Below are positions 10,453-20,439 of a DNA stretch of 64,000 nucleotides, in pieces. The stretch's first letter is position 1. Each line of letters starts with the position of its first letter. A program made the translations under genes and the position numbers. Below the pieces are notes generated by a model. The model was not told the origin of the DNA and made no database searches. It worked only from the letters and a program-made list of their open reading frames with translations. Origin of the DNA: Bartonella kosoyi (lineage in GTDB: Bacteria > Pseudomonadota > Alphaproteobacteria > Rhizobiales > Rhizobiaceae); contig NZ_CP031843.2 of the NCBI RefSeq assembly GCF_003606325.2, positions 620,001 through 684,000 of the forward strand. The letters run 5' to 3'.

Positions 10453-10855
10453 AAAAATCCCCTGCTTCACAATCTAGACCAATAACTCTTTCTTTAGTAA
10501 TATTTTTAAAAGTATAATATCCTGATCCAGGGAAACCTATATCGAGGGATTTTACATCTTTGATCGTAAAGATCTTATGTTCTTTATCATGTGTTATTTT
10601 CTTTTCATCATCTGCAGCAATGTGTAGTTTGTTGACGTCAGAAGGAGATGAGTATGATAAAGTAAAGGATACTTTTTCGGGTTTAAATGCTTTGCACCCA
10701 TATTCAGCACCTTGCTGTATTTCATCGGGTGCACCAATTGTAACAGTTTCATTTGGCGCAAAATCCCATACACTCTCGCTAAATCCAGCAAATGCAATAC
10801 TAGAGTAGGCGAGAATATTTGCAGCTAATAATCCTTGCGTGAAGATTTTTTGCAT
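10451..10855 (-). CDS. Small secreted protein, function unknown
   Basis: 134 residues if started at the ATG at 10855, preceded by AAAGGAAAAG at a fitting distance; a longer frame starting ten codons upstream has no such site. The N-terminus MQKIFTQGLLAANILAYSS ending IAFA is a clear Sec signal peptide with cleavage after AFA. The mature part is about 110 residues, with predicted beta character (VSFTLSYSSPSDV, HKIFTIKDVKSLDIGF) and two cysteines (in EYGCKAF and GLDCEAG) that could form a disulfide. I do not recognise the family. It is flanked on both sides by about 500 bp of non-coding DNA, so it is a stand-alone gene, likely periplasmic or released. Confidence 0.7.
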   Translation of the reverse strand: MQKIFTQGLLAANILAYSSIAFAGFSESVWDFAPNETVTIGAPDEIQQGAEYGCKAFKPEKVSFTLSYSSPSDVNKLHIAADDEKKITHDKEHKIFTIKDVKSLDIGFPGSGYYTFKNITKERVIGLDCEAGDF

Positions 10856-11412
10856 TATCTTTTCCTTTTTTAACAAAAGAATCATAAATCAGTTTTTATA
10901 AATAGGAAAATTTAAACGTAATTCAAAAAAACAGGGTTAAACAGCATTTTCTCGCTTTATAAAAAGCACGTTGAAAATTATCTAAATTCAAGAGATTTAA
11001 AGACCTATTATCTTAATATACTCTAATGATAAGTTAAATTGTTTTTATGAGCTAATTTAGAAGTTTGTTATCTTTATGGGAATAAACGGCTATAGGATAT
11101 GATATCTTTTCTTAAGAATCTTTCTTTTATATAAAGAAAATGGAGGGTCAAAGTGCTTTCATTTTCAGTTTTTTCTTTACATAGATCTTTGTACACGTTG
11201 AATTGCTATTTATCATAATGTAATTTGTCAAAAAACATTATCAAAGCAATTTATATATTCCATTATCGGATGTTATCTCTCTTTTTCTACTTTAGCATTT
11301 ATGATAAAGCGGGTTTAGCATAAGAAAACGGGTTTCTCCAAGATACATTGCATTATAGGATTTTTAGGATGTTCTTCGAGATCAGCAAAAAAGGATAATG
11401 GTTTCGTTGCCT
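10856..11412. other. Intergenic, no gene recognised
   Basis: About 560 bp of AT-rich DNA between the small secreted protein gene and the pheA 3' end. No open frame with domain or signal-peptide character and no RNA gene was found on either strand. Confidence 0.4.
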
Positions 11413-12276
11413 TTATATATGCGATGTTCGATCATTTTGTGCCGGATAAGTACCGATAATACGCAATTCAGCAGAGAAGAAAGACAACTCTTCTAAGGCG
11501 AGTTTCATCATGGGATCTTCAGGATGTCCTTCAATATCAACAAAGAATTGTGTTGCATTGAAATTTCCACCGATTTGATAGCTTTCTAATTTTGTCATAT
11601 TGATACCATTTGTTGCAAATCCTCCCATAGCCTTATAGAGAGCAGCGGGAACATTGCGCACTCGAAAAAGAAGACTGGTGATAATTTTTTCGCCATTTTG
11701 GGGGATAGGCACGTGCTGTTGAGAACGCGAAAGAATGACAAAACGCGTAATATTATGAGGGTTATCTTCAACATCTCTTTCAAGGATATCAAGCCCGTAG
11801 AGTTCTGCTGCGATCATAGGTGCTAAGGCTGCTTGTGAACGTTGAGCACTTTTTTTTATAAATTTTGCAGCACCAGCGGTGTCAGCAGAAACAACAGGTT
11901 TCCAACCGTTTTTTCGTATGATTTTTCGACATTGTGCAAGGGCATGTATATGACTGTGGACGGTTTTAATGTCGTCATGGGTAACGCCGGGCAAAACCAT
12001 AAGTTGAAAATGGATAGGCAAAAAATATTCATCAATGATATAAAGTGATGATTGTGGTAAAAGATGATGAATGTCTGCAACGCGTCCAGCAAGAGTATTT
12101 TCAATAGGGATCATAGCAAGATCAGCTTTCCCATTTTCCACCAAATTAAGGGCGTCTTCAAAAGTAGCAGAGGGCACAGCATCCATGTTGGGGAACATAT
12201 TGGAGCAAGCAATATGGGAATTAGCACCATATTCTCCTTGGAAAGAGATTTTATTGGTTTTTTTGAGTGTTTTCAT
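11413..12276 (-). CDS. pheA: Prephenate dehydratase
   Basis: 287 residues. The catalytic PDT domain starts at [15 protein letters not shown] and includes the [15 protein letters not shown] signature and DTAGAAKFI (the conserved substrate-binding block). A C-terminal ACT domain follows ([32 protein letters not shown]), the phenylalanine-sensing regulatory module. It converts prephenate to phenylpyruvate in phenylalanine synthesis. This is the monofunctional type, without a chorismate mutase domain. Its start overlaps the kdsB stop as ATGA, so the two are translationally coupled, as in other Rhizobiales. Confidence 0.95.
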   Translation of the reverse strand: MKTLKKTNKISFQGEYGANSHIACSNMFPNMDAVPSATFEDALNLVENGKADLAMIPIENTLAGRVADIHHLLPQSSLYIIDEYFLPIHFQLMVLPGVTHDDIKTVHSHIHALAQCRKIIRKNGWKPVVSADTAGAAKFIKKSAQRSQAALAPMIAAELYGLDILERDVEDNPHNITRFVILSRSQQHVPIPQNGEKIITSLLFRVRNVPAALYKAMGGFATNGINMTKLESYQIGGNFNATQFFVDIEGHPEDPMMKLALEELSFFSAELRIIGTYPAQNDRTSHI

Positions 12277-13004
12277 GCTAAAATCTTACGTACTCTATCA
12301 AGATCACGTTGTGTGTCTACACTTAAAGGAATCGTATCGACTATCTCCACATCGATACGCATATTATGCTCTAATGCGCGTAATTGTTCAAGTTTTTCAC
12401 GCATCTCGAGTGTAGAGGGTTTGGATGATACAAATTTTTCAAGTGCTTCGCGCCGATAAGCGTATATTCCAATATGATGATAAAGAGGACCCTCTCCATA
12501 AGGAGCTGTAGCACGAGTGAAATAAAGAGCACGAAGGCGATTTTGAGAAAGCGGTGTTCCAATGACTTTGACAACATTGGGATCTCTTTTTTCATCTTTC
12601 TCAATGATTTGAGCCCCCAAGGTTGCGATATCAGTAAAGCTATTTTCTAAAGGACGTAATACATGAATGATTTCACGAGGCATTATCGTTGGGAGGTCAC
12701 CTTGTATATTTAAAATAGCATTGTAGCGTTGTTCAGGATCAATACGCATTAAAGCTTCATAAATACGATCAGATCCAGATTTATGATCACCTCGTGTTAT
12801 GATATATTCGTGCCCATACTCTGCAACAGCTTTGGCGATATCATTGTGATCTGTTGCAACGATTGTACGCCCTATTGCTGCTTTTTTAGCTTGTTCTGCG
12901 ACATGAACAATCATCGGCTTTCCACTGATTTCAGCAAGAGCTTTTTGAGGAAGGCGGGTTGATCCCATACGGGCAGGAATAAGAATAATCGGTTCAAGAG
13001 CCAT
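12273..13004 (-). CDS. kdsB: 3-deoxy-manno-octulosonate cytidylyltransferase
   Basis: 243 residues. It starts with the nucleotidyltransferase motif [18 protein letters not shown], followed by [17 protein letters not shown] and the family block [13 protein letters not shown]. KdsB activates Kdo as CMP-Kdo for LPS inner-core synthesis; the CMP-Kdo-using transferase WaaA is also in this window (49,984 onward). The stop overlaps the pheA start. The gene is divergent from the cytochrome c gene at 13,109. Confidence 0.95.
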   Translation of the reverse strand: MALEPIILIPARMGSTRLPQKALAEISGKPMIVHVAEQAKKAAIGRTIVATDHNDIAKAVAEYGHEYIITRGDHKSGSDRIYEALMRIDPEQRYNAILNIQGDLPTIMPREIIHVLRPLENSFTDIATLGAQIIEKDEKRDPNVVKVIGTPLSQNRLRALYFTRATAPYGEGPLYHHIGIYAYRREALEKFVSSKPSTLEMREKLEQLRALEHNMRIDVEIVDTIPLSVDTQRDLDRVRKILA

Positions 13005-13108
13005 TGCAAGATTCCAAACGTCGTTTGTGCTGTATTTATGATGTTGTGTGTTATAAAGAAAAAACTTATACTAAAAATGGTAATGAAACCGTGAACATTT
13101 GAGTTTTT

Positions 13109-13672
13109 ATGAATCGCTGGAAAGCTATCTATTTTATTGGCGCATGTTTATGTGTGCTGGTTATTGTTGTGGGAATTTCCACACTCAGCGATATAGTTTA
13201 CGATCATTCTTCATCAGTCCAATATTATCACACAGTTACCAAGAATGATACATTTAAAGAAAAACAGAAAGAATCCGATATTCCTGTATCACTCAATAGC
13301 CGCCTTCAACAAGGCGATTTTGAAAATGGGCGTAAAATTTTTCGTCAATGTGCCATATGCCATACTTCTGGACGCAATCAAGCAGGGCGCGTTGGTCCAG
13401 TTCTTTGGGAAATTGTTGACCGCCCTTTGGCATCCGCCGCAGGTTTTGCCTATTCACGGGTATTGCGTGCGCATTCTGATCAAAAATGGGATTTTGTAAC
13501 GTTAGATCGTTATCTGCGTTCTCCACGTGAAGCATTTCCTGGGACCATTATGTCTTTCCGTGGAATTAAAAATGACCAAGATCGTGCCGATCTTTTGCTT
13601 TATTTACGCAGTTTATCCGATCATCCTGTTCCTTTACCAATCGATAATAACAAAGTGAACGGGCCAAAATAA
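13109..13672 (+). CDS. Membrane-anchored c-type cytochrome (CycM-like)
   Basis: 187 residues. One N-terminal membrane segment (about residues 7-28) is followed by a periplasmic class I cytochrome c domain with the haem-binding motif CAICH at 81-85 and a likely axial methionine in PGTIMSF (Met148). This architecture matches the CycM/cytochrome c552 proteins of alphaproteobacteria, which carry electrons from the bc1 complex to terminal oxidase. It is divergent from kdsB, as in related genomes, and is monocistronic: about 900 bp of degraded DNA follows. Confidence 0.88.
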   Translation: MNRWKAIYFIGACLCVLVIVVGISTLSDIVYDHSSSVQYYHTVTKNDTFKEKQKESDIPVSLNSRLQQGDFENGRKIFRQCAICHTSGRNQAGRVGPVLWEIVDRPLASAAGFAYSRVLRAHSDQKWDFVTLDRYLRSPREAFPGTIMSFRGIKNDQDRADLLLYLRSLSDHPVPLPIDNNKVNGPK

Positions 13673-14370
13673 CGTACATTCTAGATGTGTAGTTTAGAAA
13701 AAAAATTCAATTTTTTGTAGCTTTTGTTTCAAGGTTTTATCGAAAGAGCTTTTATGAATGTTTTGATAGGGGCAACGCCCACATGTAAAACAGAATACAC
13801 TTAACGTTGCATATTTTCCTGCTCTTAAAGAGATTTTTTAAAAAATGCGCACTTAACGTTGTCATCTACAGATTTGTTTTCAAGACCTGTTTGCTTCACC
13901 TTTTCTACATATGCTTGTCTATGAAGTTATTGCTGAAGGATTATCTCTTTATGAGCGATAGCTTTCTGCTTTTGAATATAATAATTGTGTAATTAAAGCT
14001 CTACATGAGGTTTATCTTAATTTTTCTATACACATCAATCTCTATGTGTTTTTATTATAGACGGAGACAATTAATTGTTCTTATACGGCCATAATCCTAA
14101 GCTGCATTGTATGATTCTTGATGAATAGACGTTTTCTTTTGAGGTTAGAGGTGCAGGTACAGATTATTGACCTTTTATCGTATCGATAACTAAAATATGA
14201 GTTAGATTATTTATTTATGCGTTATGGTTGGAAGGAAGCACTTTCGTGGGGAGCAATTTTATGCGTGAAAAGCAAACTGGTTAAATAGAGTTCTGCGGCT
14301 TATATTTTTACCCTCCTCGAAAATTCTTTATACAAGAACACTGATGGCAGCACCTTTTGCACGAGTATCT
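13673..14370. other. Degraded intergenic DNA
   Basis: No intact gene. The stretch around 13,765-13,860 (AACGCCCACATGTAAAACAG and surroundings) resembles the left part of the dispersed repeat seen near 28.4 and 33.8 kb. The phrase CACTTAACGTTG occurs twice (about 13,799 and 13,850). The rest has stops in all frames. Confidence 0.4.
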
Positions 14371-14548
14371 AATCGTTTATAAAAGATGGCATAAAATTAT
14401 GTTAATAATCCATTATAGAGGAGGATTTTTTTTCCATAAAAAGTCTTCAATTTTTGTGATAAGTTTAATTGTTCTCATTGTTTCCAGCATTTCGATGATT
14501 TGCGGTAAAACGTCAGTGTTTCAGTTTCAACACATATCGCCAGAATCT
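14371..14548 (-). pseudogene. Decayed duplicate of the moeB 3' region
   Basis: This 178-bp stretch aligns without large gaps to 14,619-14,797 inside the neighbouring moeB-type gene (about codons 190-248), including an exact 20-base match (14,403-14,422 versus 14,651-14,670). Elsewhere it is heavily substituted and has stop codons. It is a direct-order partial copy lying immediately downstream of the intact gene, so it is most simply the remains of a tandem duplication or of a second paralogue whose other parts are lost. Confidence 0.8.
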
Positions 14549-14569
14549 TGAAAATGAGTAGGGATAAAA

Positions 14570-15364
14570 TCATGATTCTCCAAGTTTCTTAAGTGCTATG
14601 GTATTTTCTTTGGAATTTGATCGTTTATAGGTAATAATATTAAATTGCGCTAATAATCCATTATAGAGGAGAACTTTTCCTACCAATGGATCTCCGATGT
14701 TTGTGATCATTTTAATCGTTTCCATTGCTTGTAAGGTTCCAATAACGCCAGGTAAAGCACCGATGATTCCAGCTTCAGCACATGTTGGGATCGTGTCGGG
14801 AGCAGGAGGGGTGGGGAATAAATCGCGATAGTGAGGGTTATTGTCTTCATATGGCATAAGGACGGTTAATGAGCCATTAAAACGTTCTACAGCACCGCTT
14901 ATTAAAGGCTTTTTGCATTGGGCAGCGTGATCCGCAAGAAGATAGCGTGTAGTAAAATTATCACTTCCATCAACAATGATATGATAGGCATTGAGCAGTT
15001 TATCCACATTCCTTTCATCTAAGCGTAGGGTGTGTTTTTCAACCATAACATGCGGATTTATGGCTTTTATAGTGGTTTCAGCACTGTCTGTTTTGCTTTG
15101 GTTGATTGCCTTTGTCTTATGAATAACTTGGCGTTGTAAATTGGAAAGTGAAACAGTGTCATTATCGACAATTCCAAGGGTTCCAACACCTGCGGCAGCC
15201 AAATAAGTTAAAACAGGTGCTCCAAGTCCACCAGCACCCACAACAAGAACACGTGCTTGTTTGAGCTTTTGTTGTCCCGCACCACCAATTTCAGGCAAAA
15301 TGATGTGACGTGCATAGCGTTCGATTTCTTCGTTAGTGAATTTTGTATCTGTTTCTTGTGTCAT
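14570..15364 (-). CDS. moeB: MoeB/ThiF-family adenylyltransferase
   Basis: 264 residues. The E1-like fold is shown by IILPEIGGAGQQKL, the nucleotide-binding VVGAGGLGAP (41-50), NLQRQVIH and DGSDNFTTRYL. Such enzymes adenylate the C-terminus of a ubiquitin-like sulfur carrier (MoaD or ThiS). The CxxC zinc ligands of classical MoeB are absent: where E. coli-type proteins have CYRCLFP this one has HYRDLFP, and only two cysteines remain (AAQCKKP and PTCAEAG). The partner, ThiS or MoaD, is therefore open; the symbol follows common annotation. It is divergent from gshB, and a broken copy of its 3' part lies just downstream. Confidence 0.78.
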   Translation of the reverse strand: MTQETDTKFTNEEIERYARHIILPEIGGAGQQKLKQARVLVVGAGGLGAPVLTYLAAAGVGTLGIVDNDTVSLSNLQRQVIHKTKAINQSKTDSAETTIKAINPHVMVEKHTLRLDERNVDKLLNAYHIIVDGSDNFTTRYLLADHAAQCKKPLISGAVERFNGSLTVLMPYEDNNPHYRDLFPTPPAPDTIPTCAEAGIIGALPGVIGTLQAMETIKMITNIGDPLVGKVLLYNGLLAQFNIITYKRSNSKENTIALKKLGES

Positions 15365-15451
15365 GAATTTTCTCTTGTCATCGTTATTTTATTGTTTACT
15401 AAGTTTATGGTGCATAGACCAGTCTGCTTTTAGGGTAAGGAGGATTTATTT

Positions 15452-16390
15452 ATGAAAATTGCTATTCAGATGGATCATATTTCAACCGTTCGGATTCAAG
15501 GAGATACGACATTTGCTCTCGCTGTAGCAGCGCAAGAGCGTGGACACTCTCTCTTCCATTATACTCCAGATCGTTTATCTCTGTACGATGGTTGTGTGAT
15601 TGCATACTTAGAGTCATTGACTGTCTATGATGAAGAGGGAAAGCATTATCAATTAGGAAAGCCGGTTCGCACGGAACTAAGAGATATGGATGTGGTCCTT
15701 TTGCGCCAAGATCCGCCTTTTGATCTCAATTATATCACCACGACACATTTATTAGAACGTATTCATCCTCAAACACTTATTGTGAATGATCCGGTATGGG
15801 TCCGCAATAGTCCAGAAAAAATTTTTGTGACAGAGTTTTCTGATTTGATGCCTGAAACGTTAATTACCAAAGATATTGAAGAAATAACTGCTTTTAGAGA
15901 GACATTTGGCGATATTATTGTGAAACCACTTTATGGGAATGGGGGCGCTGGTGTTTTTTATTTAAAACAAGATGATCGCAATTTAGCATCGTTGTTGGAA
16001 ATGTTTGCGGACATTTACCGCGAACCTTTTATTGTTCAGCGTTATTTAGAGGCAGTACGAAAGGGAGATAAGCGGATTATTTTGCTTGATGGTATGCCGG
16101 TTGGAGCCATTAATCGAATTCCGACAAAAACAGATGTGCGTTCTAACATGCATGTTGGAGGTCGTGCGGAAAATGTTGCGTTAACAAAACGTGATTATGA
16201 AATTTGTGAACGCATTGGTCCAGCCTTAAAGGAACGTGGTCTTCTGTTTGTGGGGATTGATGTGATTGGAGATTATATAACAGAAATCAATGTAACATCT
16301 CCTACGGGAATTCGTGAAATTAAACGCTTCTGCGGTACAGATATTGCACATCTGTTTTGGGATGTTGTTGAGTTCAAACGTTCAAATTAA
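15452..16390 (+). CDS. gshB: Glutathione synthetase
   Basis: 312 residues. The N-terminal domain starts [13 protein letters not shown], and the ATP-grasp module follows with [18 protein letters not shown] and [20 protein letters not shown]. The C-terminal metal-binding segment is [20 protein letters not shown]. It ligates glycine to gamma-glutamylcysteine. The ATG is preceded by AAGGAGGA. It is divergent from the moeB-type gene with an 87-bp shared promoter region. Confidence 0.96.
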   Translation: MKIAIQMDHISTVRIQGDTTFALAVAAQERGHSLFHYTPDRLSLYDGCVIAYLESLTVYDEEGKHYQLGKPVRTELRDMDVVLLRQDPPFDLNYITTTHLLERIHPQTLIVNDPVWVRNSPEKIFVTEFSDLMPETLITKDIEEITAFRETFGDIIVKPLYGNGGAGVFYLKQDDRNLASLLEMFADIYREPFIVQRYLEAVRKGDKRIILLDGMPVGAINRIPTKTDVRSNMHVGGRAENVALTKRDYEICERIGPALKERGLLFVGIDVIGDYITEINVTSPTGIREIKRFCGTDIAHLFWDVVEFKRSN

Positions 16391-16533
16391 TTTACACAAG
16401 GATTCACAATTATGGTTTTGTTAAAAAAATGATCCATGTTGTTTTTTATTTTGTTATGTTGCAAATGTGAACTAAAATGAACGTATGATATAAATTTAAG
16501 AGGCTTTATCCTCGATTTTTAGGGAGTTTATAG

Positions 16534-17580
16534 ATGAGCAGAGTCTTATCAAGTGGAGTGGGATTGTTTTTTGCGTTATTGCTGTCCGTAAATATAGGCA
16601 ATGCACGCGATCAAATACAGGTTACTGGCTCATCTACAGTCTTACCTTATCAAAAGATTGTCGCTGAGACCTTTGGAGAAATTTATCCCCATTTTAAGGT
16701 TCCTGTTATCGAATCGGGTGGAACAGGAGCGGGAATTAAGGAATTTTGTCATGGTGTTGGGGAGAACACCGTTGATATTGTGAATGCTTCGCGGGCAATG
16801 AAATCGAGTGAATTGCAGTCTTGTTTTGAGGCTGGTGTGAAAGAGATTGAGGAAATACGTATTGGGTATGATGGCATTGTTTTTGCGACAGATATTAAAG
16901 GGCCTGATTGGAAATTACAGCCGATAGATGTTTATAAAGCTCTTGCAGCTCGCGTTATTATAGACGGGAAGTTGCAGCCCAATCATGTTTTGAAATGGAG
17001 TGCCGTCAATAGTGCCCTTCCTGATTGGGCGATAGCAGCCTATATTCCTGGAGAGAAGCATGGAACGCGTGAAGTTTTTGAGGAAAAATTACTTGCTGTG
17101 GGCTGTAAAGAGAGTGGTGCCATTGAAGTGATGAAGGCGTTAGGGATGGATGATAAGGAAATACACGCTGCTTGTATTGCGGTCCGTAAGGATGGAAAAG
17201 CGGTTGATATTGATGGTGATTATTCTGAAACATTTGCGCGTCTAACATCGAATAAAACAGGGATTGGTATTTTTGGATTGTCTTTTTATCAAAATAATGC
17301 TGATAGGTTAAAGGTTGCCGATATTAATGGTTTTGCGCCAACGGTGGAGACCATTTCTAGTGGACAATATCCAGTTTCTCGTCCACTTTTTTTCTATATT
17401 AAGAAAGCTCATTTAGATATTGTTCCAGGTTTGCGAGAGTATGTTGACTTTTTCCTTTCTGAACAAATGATTGGTCCTGATAGCCCTTTGGCTGAATATG
17501 GTTTGATTGTTGCTCCTGAAAAGGAACGTCAAGCACAGCGTTCTGATTTTTCTGCTGGTCGAGTCATGACGCTGAAATAA
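16534..17580 (+). CDS. pstS: Phosphate ABC transporter substrate-binding protein PstS
   Basis: 348 residues. A Sec signal peptide (MSRVLSSGVGLFFALLLSV ... GNA) precedes the phosphate-binding core: VTGSSTVLPYQKIV, ESGGTGAGIKEFCHG (the phosphate-contact loop) and IVNASRAMKSSE. It delivers orthophosphate in the periplasm to PstCA. It is the first gene of pstS-pstC-pstA-pstB-phoU. I could not pick out a confident Pho box upstream, and no phoB/phoR follows. Confidence 0.95.
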   Translation: MSRVLSSGVGLFFALLLSVNIGNARDQIQVTGSSTVLPYQKIVAETFGEIYPHFKVPVIESGGTGAGIKEFCHGVGENTVDIVNASRAMKSSELQSCFEAGVKEIEEIRIGYDGIVFATDIKGPDWKLQPIDVYKALAARVIIDGKLQPNHVLKWSAVNSALPDWAIAAYIPGEKHGTREVFEEKLLAVGCKESGAIEVMKALGMDDKEIHAACIAVRKDGKAVDIDGDYSETFARLTSNKTGIGIFGLSFYQNNADRLKVADINGFAPTVETISSGQYPVSRPLFFYIKKAHLDIVPGLREYVDFFLSEQMIGPDSPLAEYGLIVAPEKERQAQRSDFSAGRVMTLK

Positions 17581-17641
17581 TTTATTGTCGTTCCAGAGTA
17601 AGAGTTTTCGGTGCTATTTTTTATAAAAACTGAAAGATAAA

Positions 17642-19102
17642 ATGCGCATTTCCTTCATTATTTTTTTGTTATTTCTTTTTGGATTTTGTGGCTTTTGTAT
17701 TTCTTATATGCGAGCACGTACTCTTGAATACAAACAACATAAAATGCATTCTCGTGCGTATTATTACGGCTGGTGGACTTTTTTGATTACTGTTATTCCA
17801 GCTTTTATTTTTTTAATTTTGTGGGATGCTGGGAGCACAATTTATTTAGAATATAATGCCTCTCGAGAGCTTTGGGCGTATAGTGCGCATATAACAGAAC
17901 CTTTCAATCATGATCTCCTTTGGGAGACTCTTCGAAATCTCGCCAAAATGATTAACTACTTTGAAGGGGATCTTTCTACCGCTTCCTATAAACAAGTGCA
18001 GGCACAATTATTGGCGAAAGGATTGATGTTACCTCATGAAGTATCGAATGATGTGTTCAAAATAGCACGGTCATGGGTATTTTCTTCTAAAAAGCTTCAA
18101 TTTATTGGTTATGGTTTCCTTTTTGCTATTGCCTCTTTCGGTTTTATCTATGGAATAATACAAATTGCACCTCATCAACGTGCGCGCAATAAGGTTGAAT
18201 CTTTAATTATTATTGGATTGGCTTGTGCGTCTATCGTTGCAGTTTTGACGACAATAGCCATTGCACTTTCTCTGTTTTTTCAGACGATAAGCTTTTTTCA
18301 GTCTGTATCCTTTTCAAATTTCTTTTTAGGAACGGTTTGGGATCCGCGTTTTTCCGTGAGTGGTGCAGGCGATGAAGCTGGACAATTTGGTTTAATACCG
18401 CTCCTTGCTGGTACGCTTTATATTGCCTTTGTCGCCATGCTTTTTGCTGTACCTATAGGCCTATTTTCAGCTCTTTATATGGCCGAGTATGCTTCTGCGC
18501 GATTGCGAGCAATTGTAAAACCATTATTAGAAGTTCTTGCTGGCATTCCAACCATTGTTTATGGCTTTTTTGCTTTGAAGGTTGTCGGACCATTTTTACG
18601 TGATCTGTCTGTTTCTCTTTCAGATGGGGGTGGTTTTATTATGGCACAAAGTGTTTTGACTGCTGGCGTTGTGATGGGAATCATGTTGATTCCTTTTGTT
18701 TCCTCTTTGTCGGATGATGTTATTACAGCTGTTCCACGTATTTTACGTGAAGGTTCTTATGGTTTAGGCGCAACGCAATCTGAAACAATTAAAAAAGTCG
18801 TTATACCCGCAGCACTTCCAGGGATTATGGGGGCTATTTTGTTAACGGCATCGCGTGCAATTGGGGAAACAATGATTGTGGTTTTGGCGGCAGGTGTTGC
18901 AGCAAACTTAACCCTTAATCCTTTTGAAGCAATGACCACCATGACGGTTAAGATTGTTAATCAATTAACCGGTGATTTTGAGTTTAATTCTCCACAAACT
19001 TTGGTGGCTTTTGCTTTGGGAATGACACTCTTTGTGATGACACTCTTGATGAATATTCTCGCTCTTTATATTGTGCGTAGATATCGGGAACAATATGAAT
19101 GA
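17642..19102 (+). CDS. pstC: Phosphate ABC transporter permease PstC
   Basis: 486 residues, the long form found in Rhizobiales. About 160 N-terminal residues with two membrane segments and a periplasmic loop precede the BPD transporter domain, which shows the EAA-type loop GLGATQSETIKKVVIPAALPG. The core motif LLEVLAGIPTIVYGFFAL is typical of PstC. It forms the inner-membrane channel with PstA. The 3' end overlaps pstA by four bases (ATGA), indicating coupled translation. Confidence 0.94.
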   Translation: MRISFIIFLLFLFGFCGFCISYMRARTLEYKQHKMHSRAYYYGWWTFLITVIPAFIFLILWDAGSTIYLEYNASRELWAYSAHITEPFNHDLLWETLRNLAKMINYFEGDLSTASYKQVQAQLLAKGLMLPHEVSNDVFKIARSWVFSSKKLQFIGYGFLFAIASFGFIYGIIQIAPHQRARNKVESLIIIGLACASIVAVLTTIAIALSLFFQTISFFQSVSFSNFFLGTVWDPRFSVSGAGDEAGQFGLIPLLAGTLYIAFVAMLFAVPIGLFSALYMAEYASARLRAIVKPLLEVLAGIPTIVYGFFALKVVGPFLRDLSVSLSDGGGFIMAQSVLTAGVVMGIMLIPFVSSLSDDVITAVPRILREGSYGLGATQSETIKKVVIPAALPGIMGAILLTASRAIGETMIVVLAAGVAANLTLNPFEAMTTMTVKIVNQLTGDFEFNSPQTLVAFALGMTLFVMTLLMNILALYIVRRYREQYE

Positions 19103-20388
19103 ATGAAGATTTTTTTCCTCGTCGCAATATTAGCCTTAAGCGTCGGTATAGGGCTGAACGTCGTTTTCGAGCCTATGGTTTGATTGCTATTTTTATTGGT
19201 TTGTTTTTTTTATTTGCGCTTTTATGGTCGATCATGAGTCAAGGCTATACAGCTTTTTTTCAAAGTGAAATGACATTATCAATTTATTTAGATGAAAAGA
19301 TCATTGATCCAAGTGGTCAACGTCAAACAAAACCACAAGTCCTCATAACAGCGAATTATCCACTTCTTGTACGCAATGCTTTAGCAAAAAAACTTGATGT
19401 CAATCAAAATGATCGAGCCTCTCTGCGGGACATTAACCGTATGTTTTCAAATAGTGTGCGTGTTCAACTGCGTGAGATGGTGACAAAAAATCCAAAACTG
19501 ATTGGCACAATGCAAAAAATCAAAGTGTTGGCAGCAGCGGATATTGATTCTGCTTATAAGGGGCAGATTGATTTGCATGTAGCAGAAAAAAACCGCAAAG
19601 TTTCTAATCGACAAGTAGAATGGATAAAGCGTTTAGCGCATGATGGTACGCTTTATAAAACGTTTAATATTGGTTTTTTTACATTTGGCGCTTCAAGTCG
19701 TCCTGAGACTGCGGGATTAGGTGTTGCGATCATTGGATCTCTTTATATGATAGGCATCGTTTTATTGGTTTCACTCCCGATAGGCATCGCAACGGCTCTT
19801 TATTTGGAAGAATATGCACGCAAAAATAAATTTACAGATTTTATTGAGGTTAATATCAATAACCTTGCCGCTGTTCCTTCGATTGTCTTTGGTCTTTTAG
19901 GACTTGCAGTTTTTGTTAATTTTTTAGGATTACCACGTTCAGCCTCTTTTGTTGGTGGTCTTGTTTTAGCGCTCATGACTCTTCCCACGATTATTATTGC
20001 AACACGTTCTGCTTTGCGTGCTGTTCCTCTCTCTATTCGTGCAGCAGCTTTAGGGCTTGGAGCATCAAAAACACAAATGATTTTTCATCATGTTGTTCCT
20101 TTAGCAGCGCCCGGTATTTTGACTGGTACGATTATTGGAGTCGCTCAGGCTTTGGGTGAAACAGCCCCTTTGCTTTTGATCGGAATGGTTGCTTTTGTTG
20201 TTAATATTCCTACAACTCCTATGGATCCGGCAACAGCTTTGCCTGTTCAAATTTTTATGTGGGCGGGTGAAGCAGAGCGCGCTTTTGTTGAAAAGACATC
20301 GGGGGCTATTATTGTCTTAATGATGTTTCTTGCAATCATGAATATTTCTGCAGTTTTTTTACGTCGACGTTTCGAACGCCGCCAGTAA
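19099..20388 (+). CDS. pstA: Phosphate ABC transporter permease PstA
   Basis: 429 residues. One N-terminal membrane segment and a roughly 150-residue periplasmic region precede five or so membrane helices with NNLAAVPSIVFGLLGLAVF and the EAA loop ALGLGASKTQMIFHHVVPLA. The N-terminal extension is longer than in enterobacterial PstA and matches rhizobial proteins. It pairs with PstC. It overlaps pstC by four bases and is followed by pstB 51 bp downstream. Confidence 0.94.
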   Translation: MNEDFFPRRNISLKRRYRAERRFRAYGLIAIFIGLFFLFALLWSIMSQGYTAFFQSEMTLSIYLDEKIIDPSGQRQTKPQVLITANYPLLVRNALAKKLDVNQNDRASLRDINRMFSNSVRVQLREMVTKNPKLIGTMQKIKVLAAADIDSAYKGQIDLHVAEKNRKVSNRQVEWIKRLAHDGTLYKTFNIGFFTFGASSRPETAGLGVAIIGSLYMIGIVLLVSLPIGIATALYLEEYARKNKFTDFIEVNINNLAAVPSIVFGLLGLAVFVNFLGLPRSASFVGGLVLALMTLPTIIIATRSALRAVPLSIRAAALGLGASKTQMIFHHVVPLAAPGILTGTIIGVAQALGETAPLLLIGMVAFVVNIPTTPMDPATALPVQIFMWAGEAERAFVEKTSGAIIVLMMFLAIMNISAVFLRRRFERRQ

Positions 20389-20439
20389 TTTTAATAATAT
20401 AACAACTTCGATAAGATTTTTGTAAGGTGAGTTTTTGTC

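Noticed and set aside
10282..10470. 62-codon minus-strand frame next to the small secreted protein
   Set aside because: Overlaps the 3' end of the better-supported gene, lacks a ribosome-binding site, and shows no domain.
12064..12459. 131-codon plus-strand frame spanning pheA and kdsB
   Set aside because: Antisense to two well-supported genes; no homology or start signal seen.
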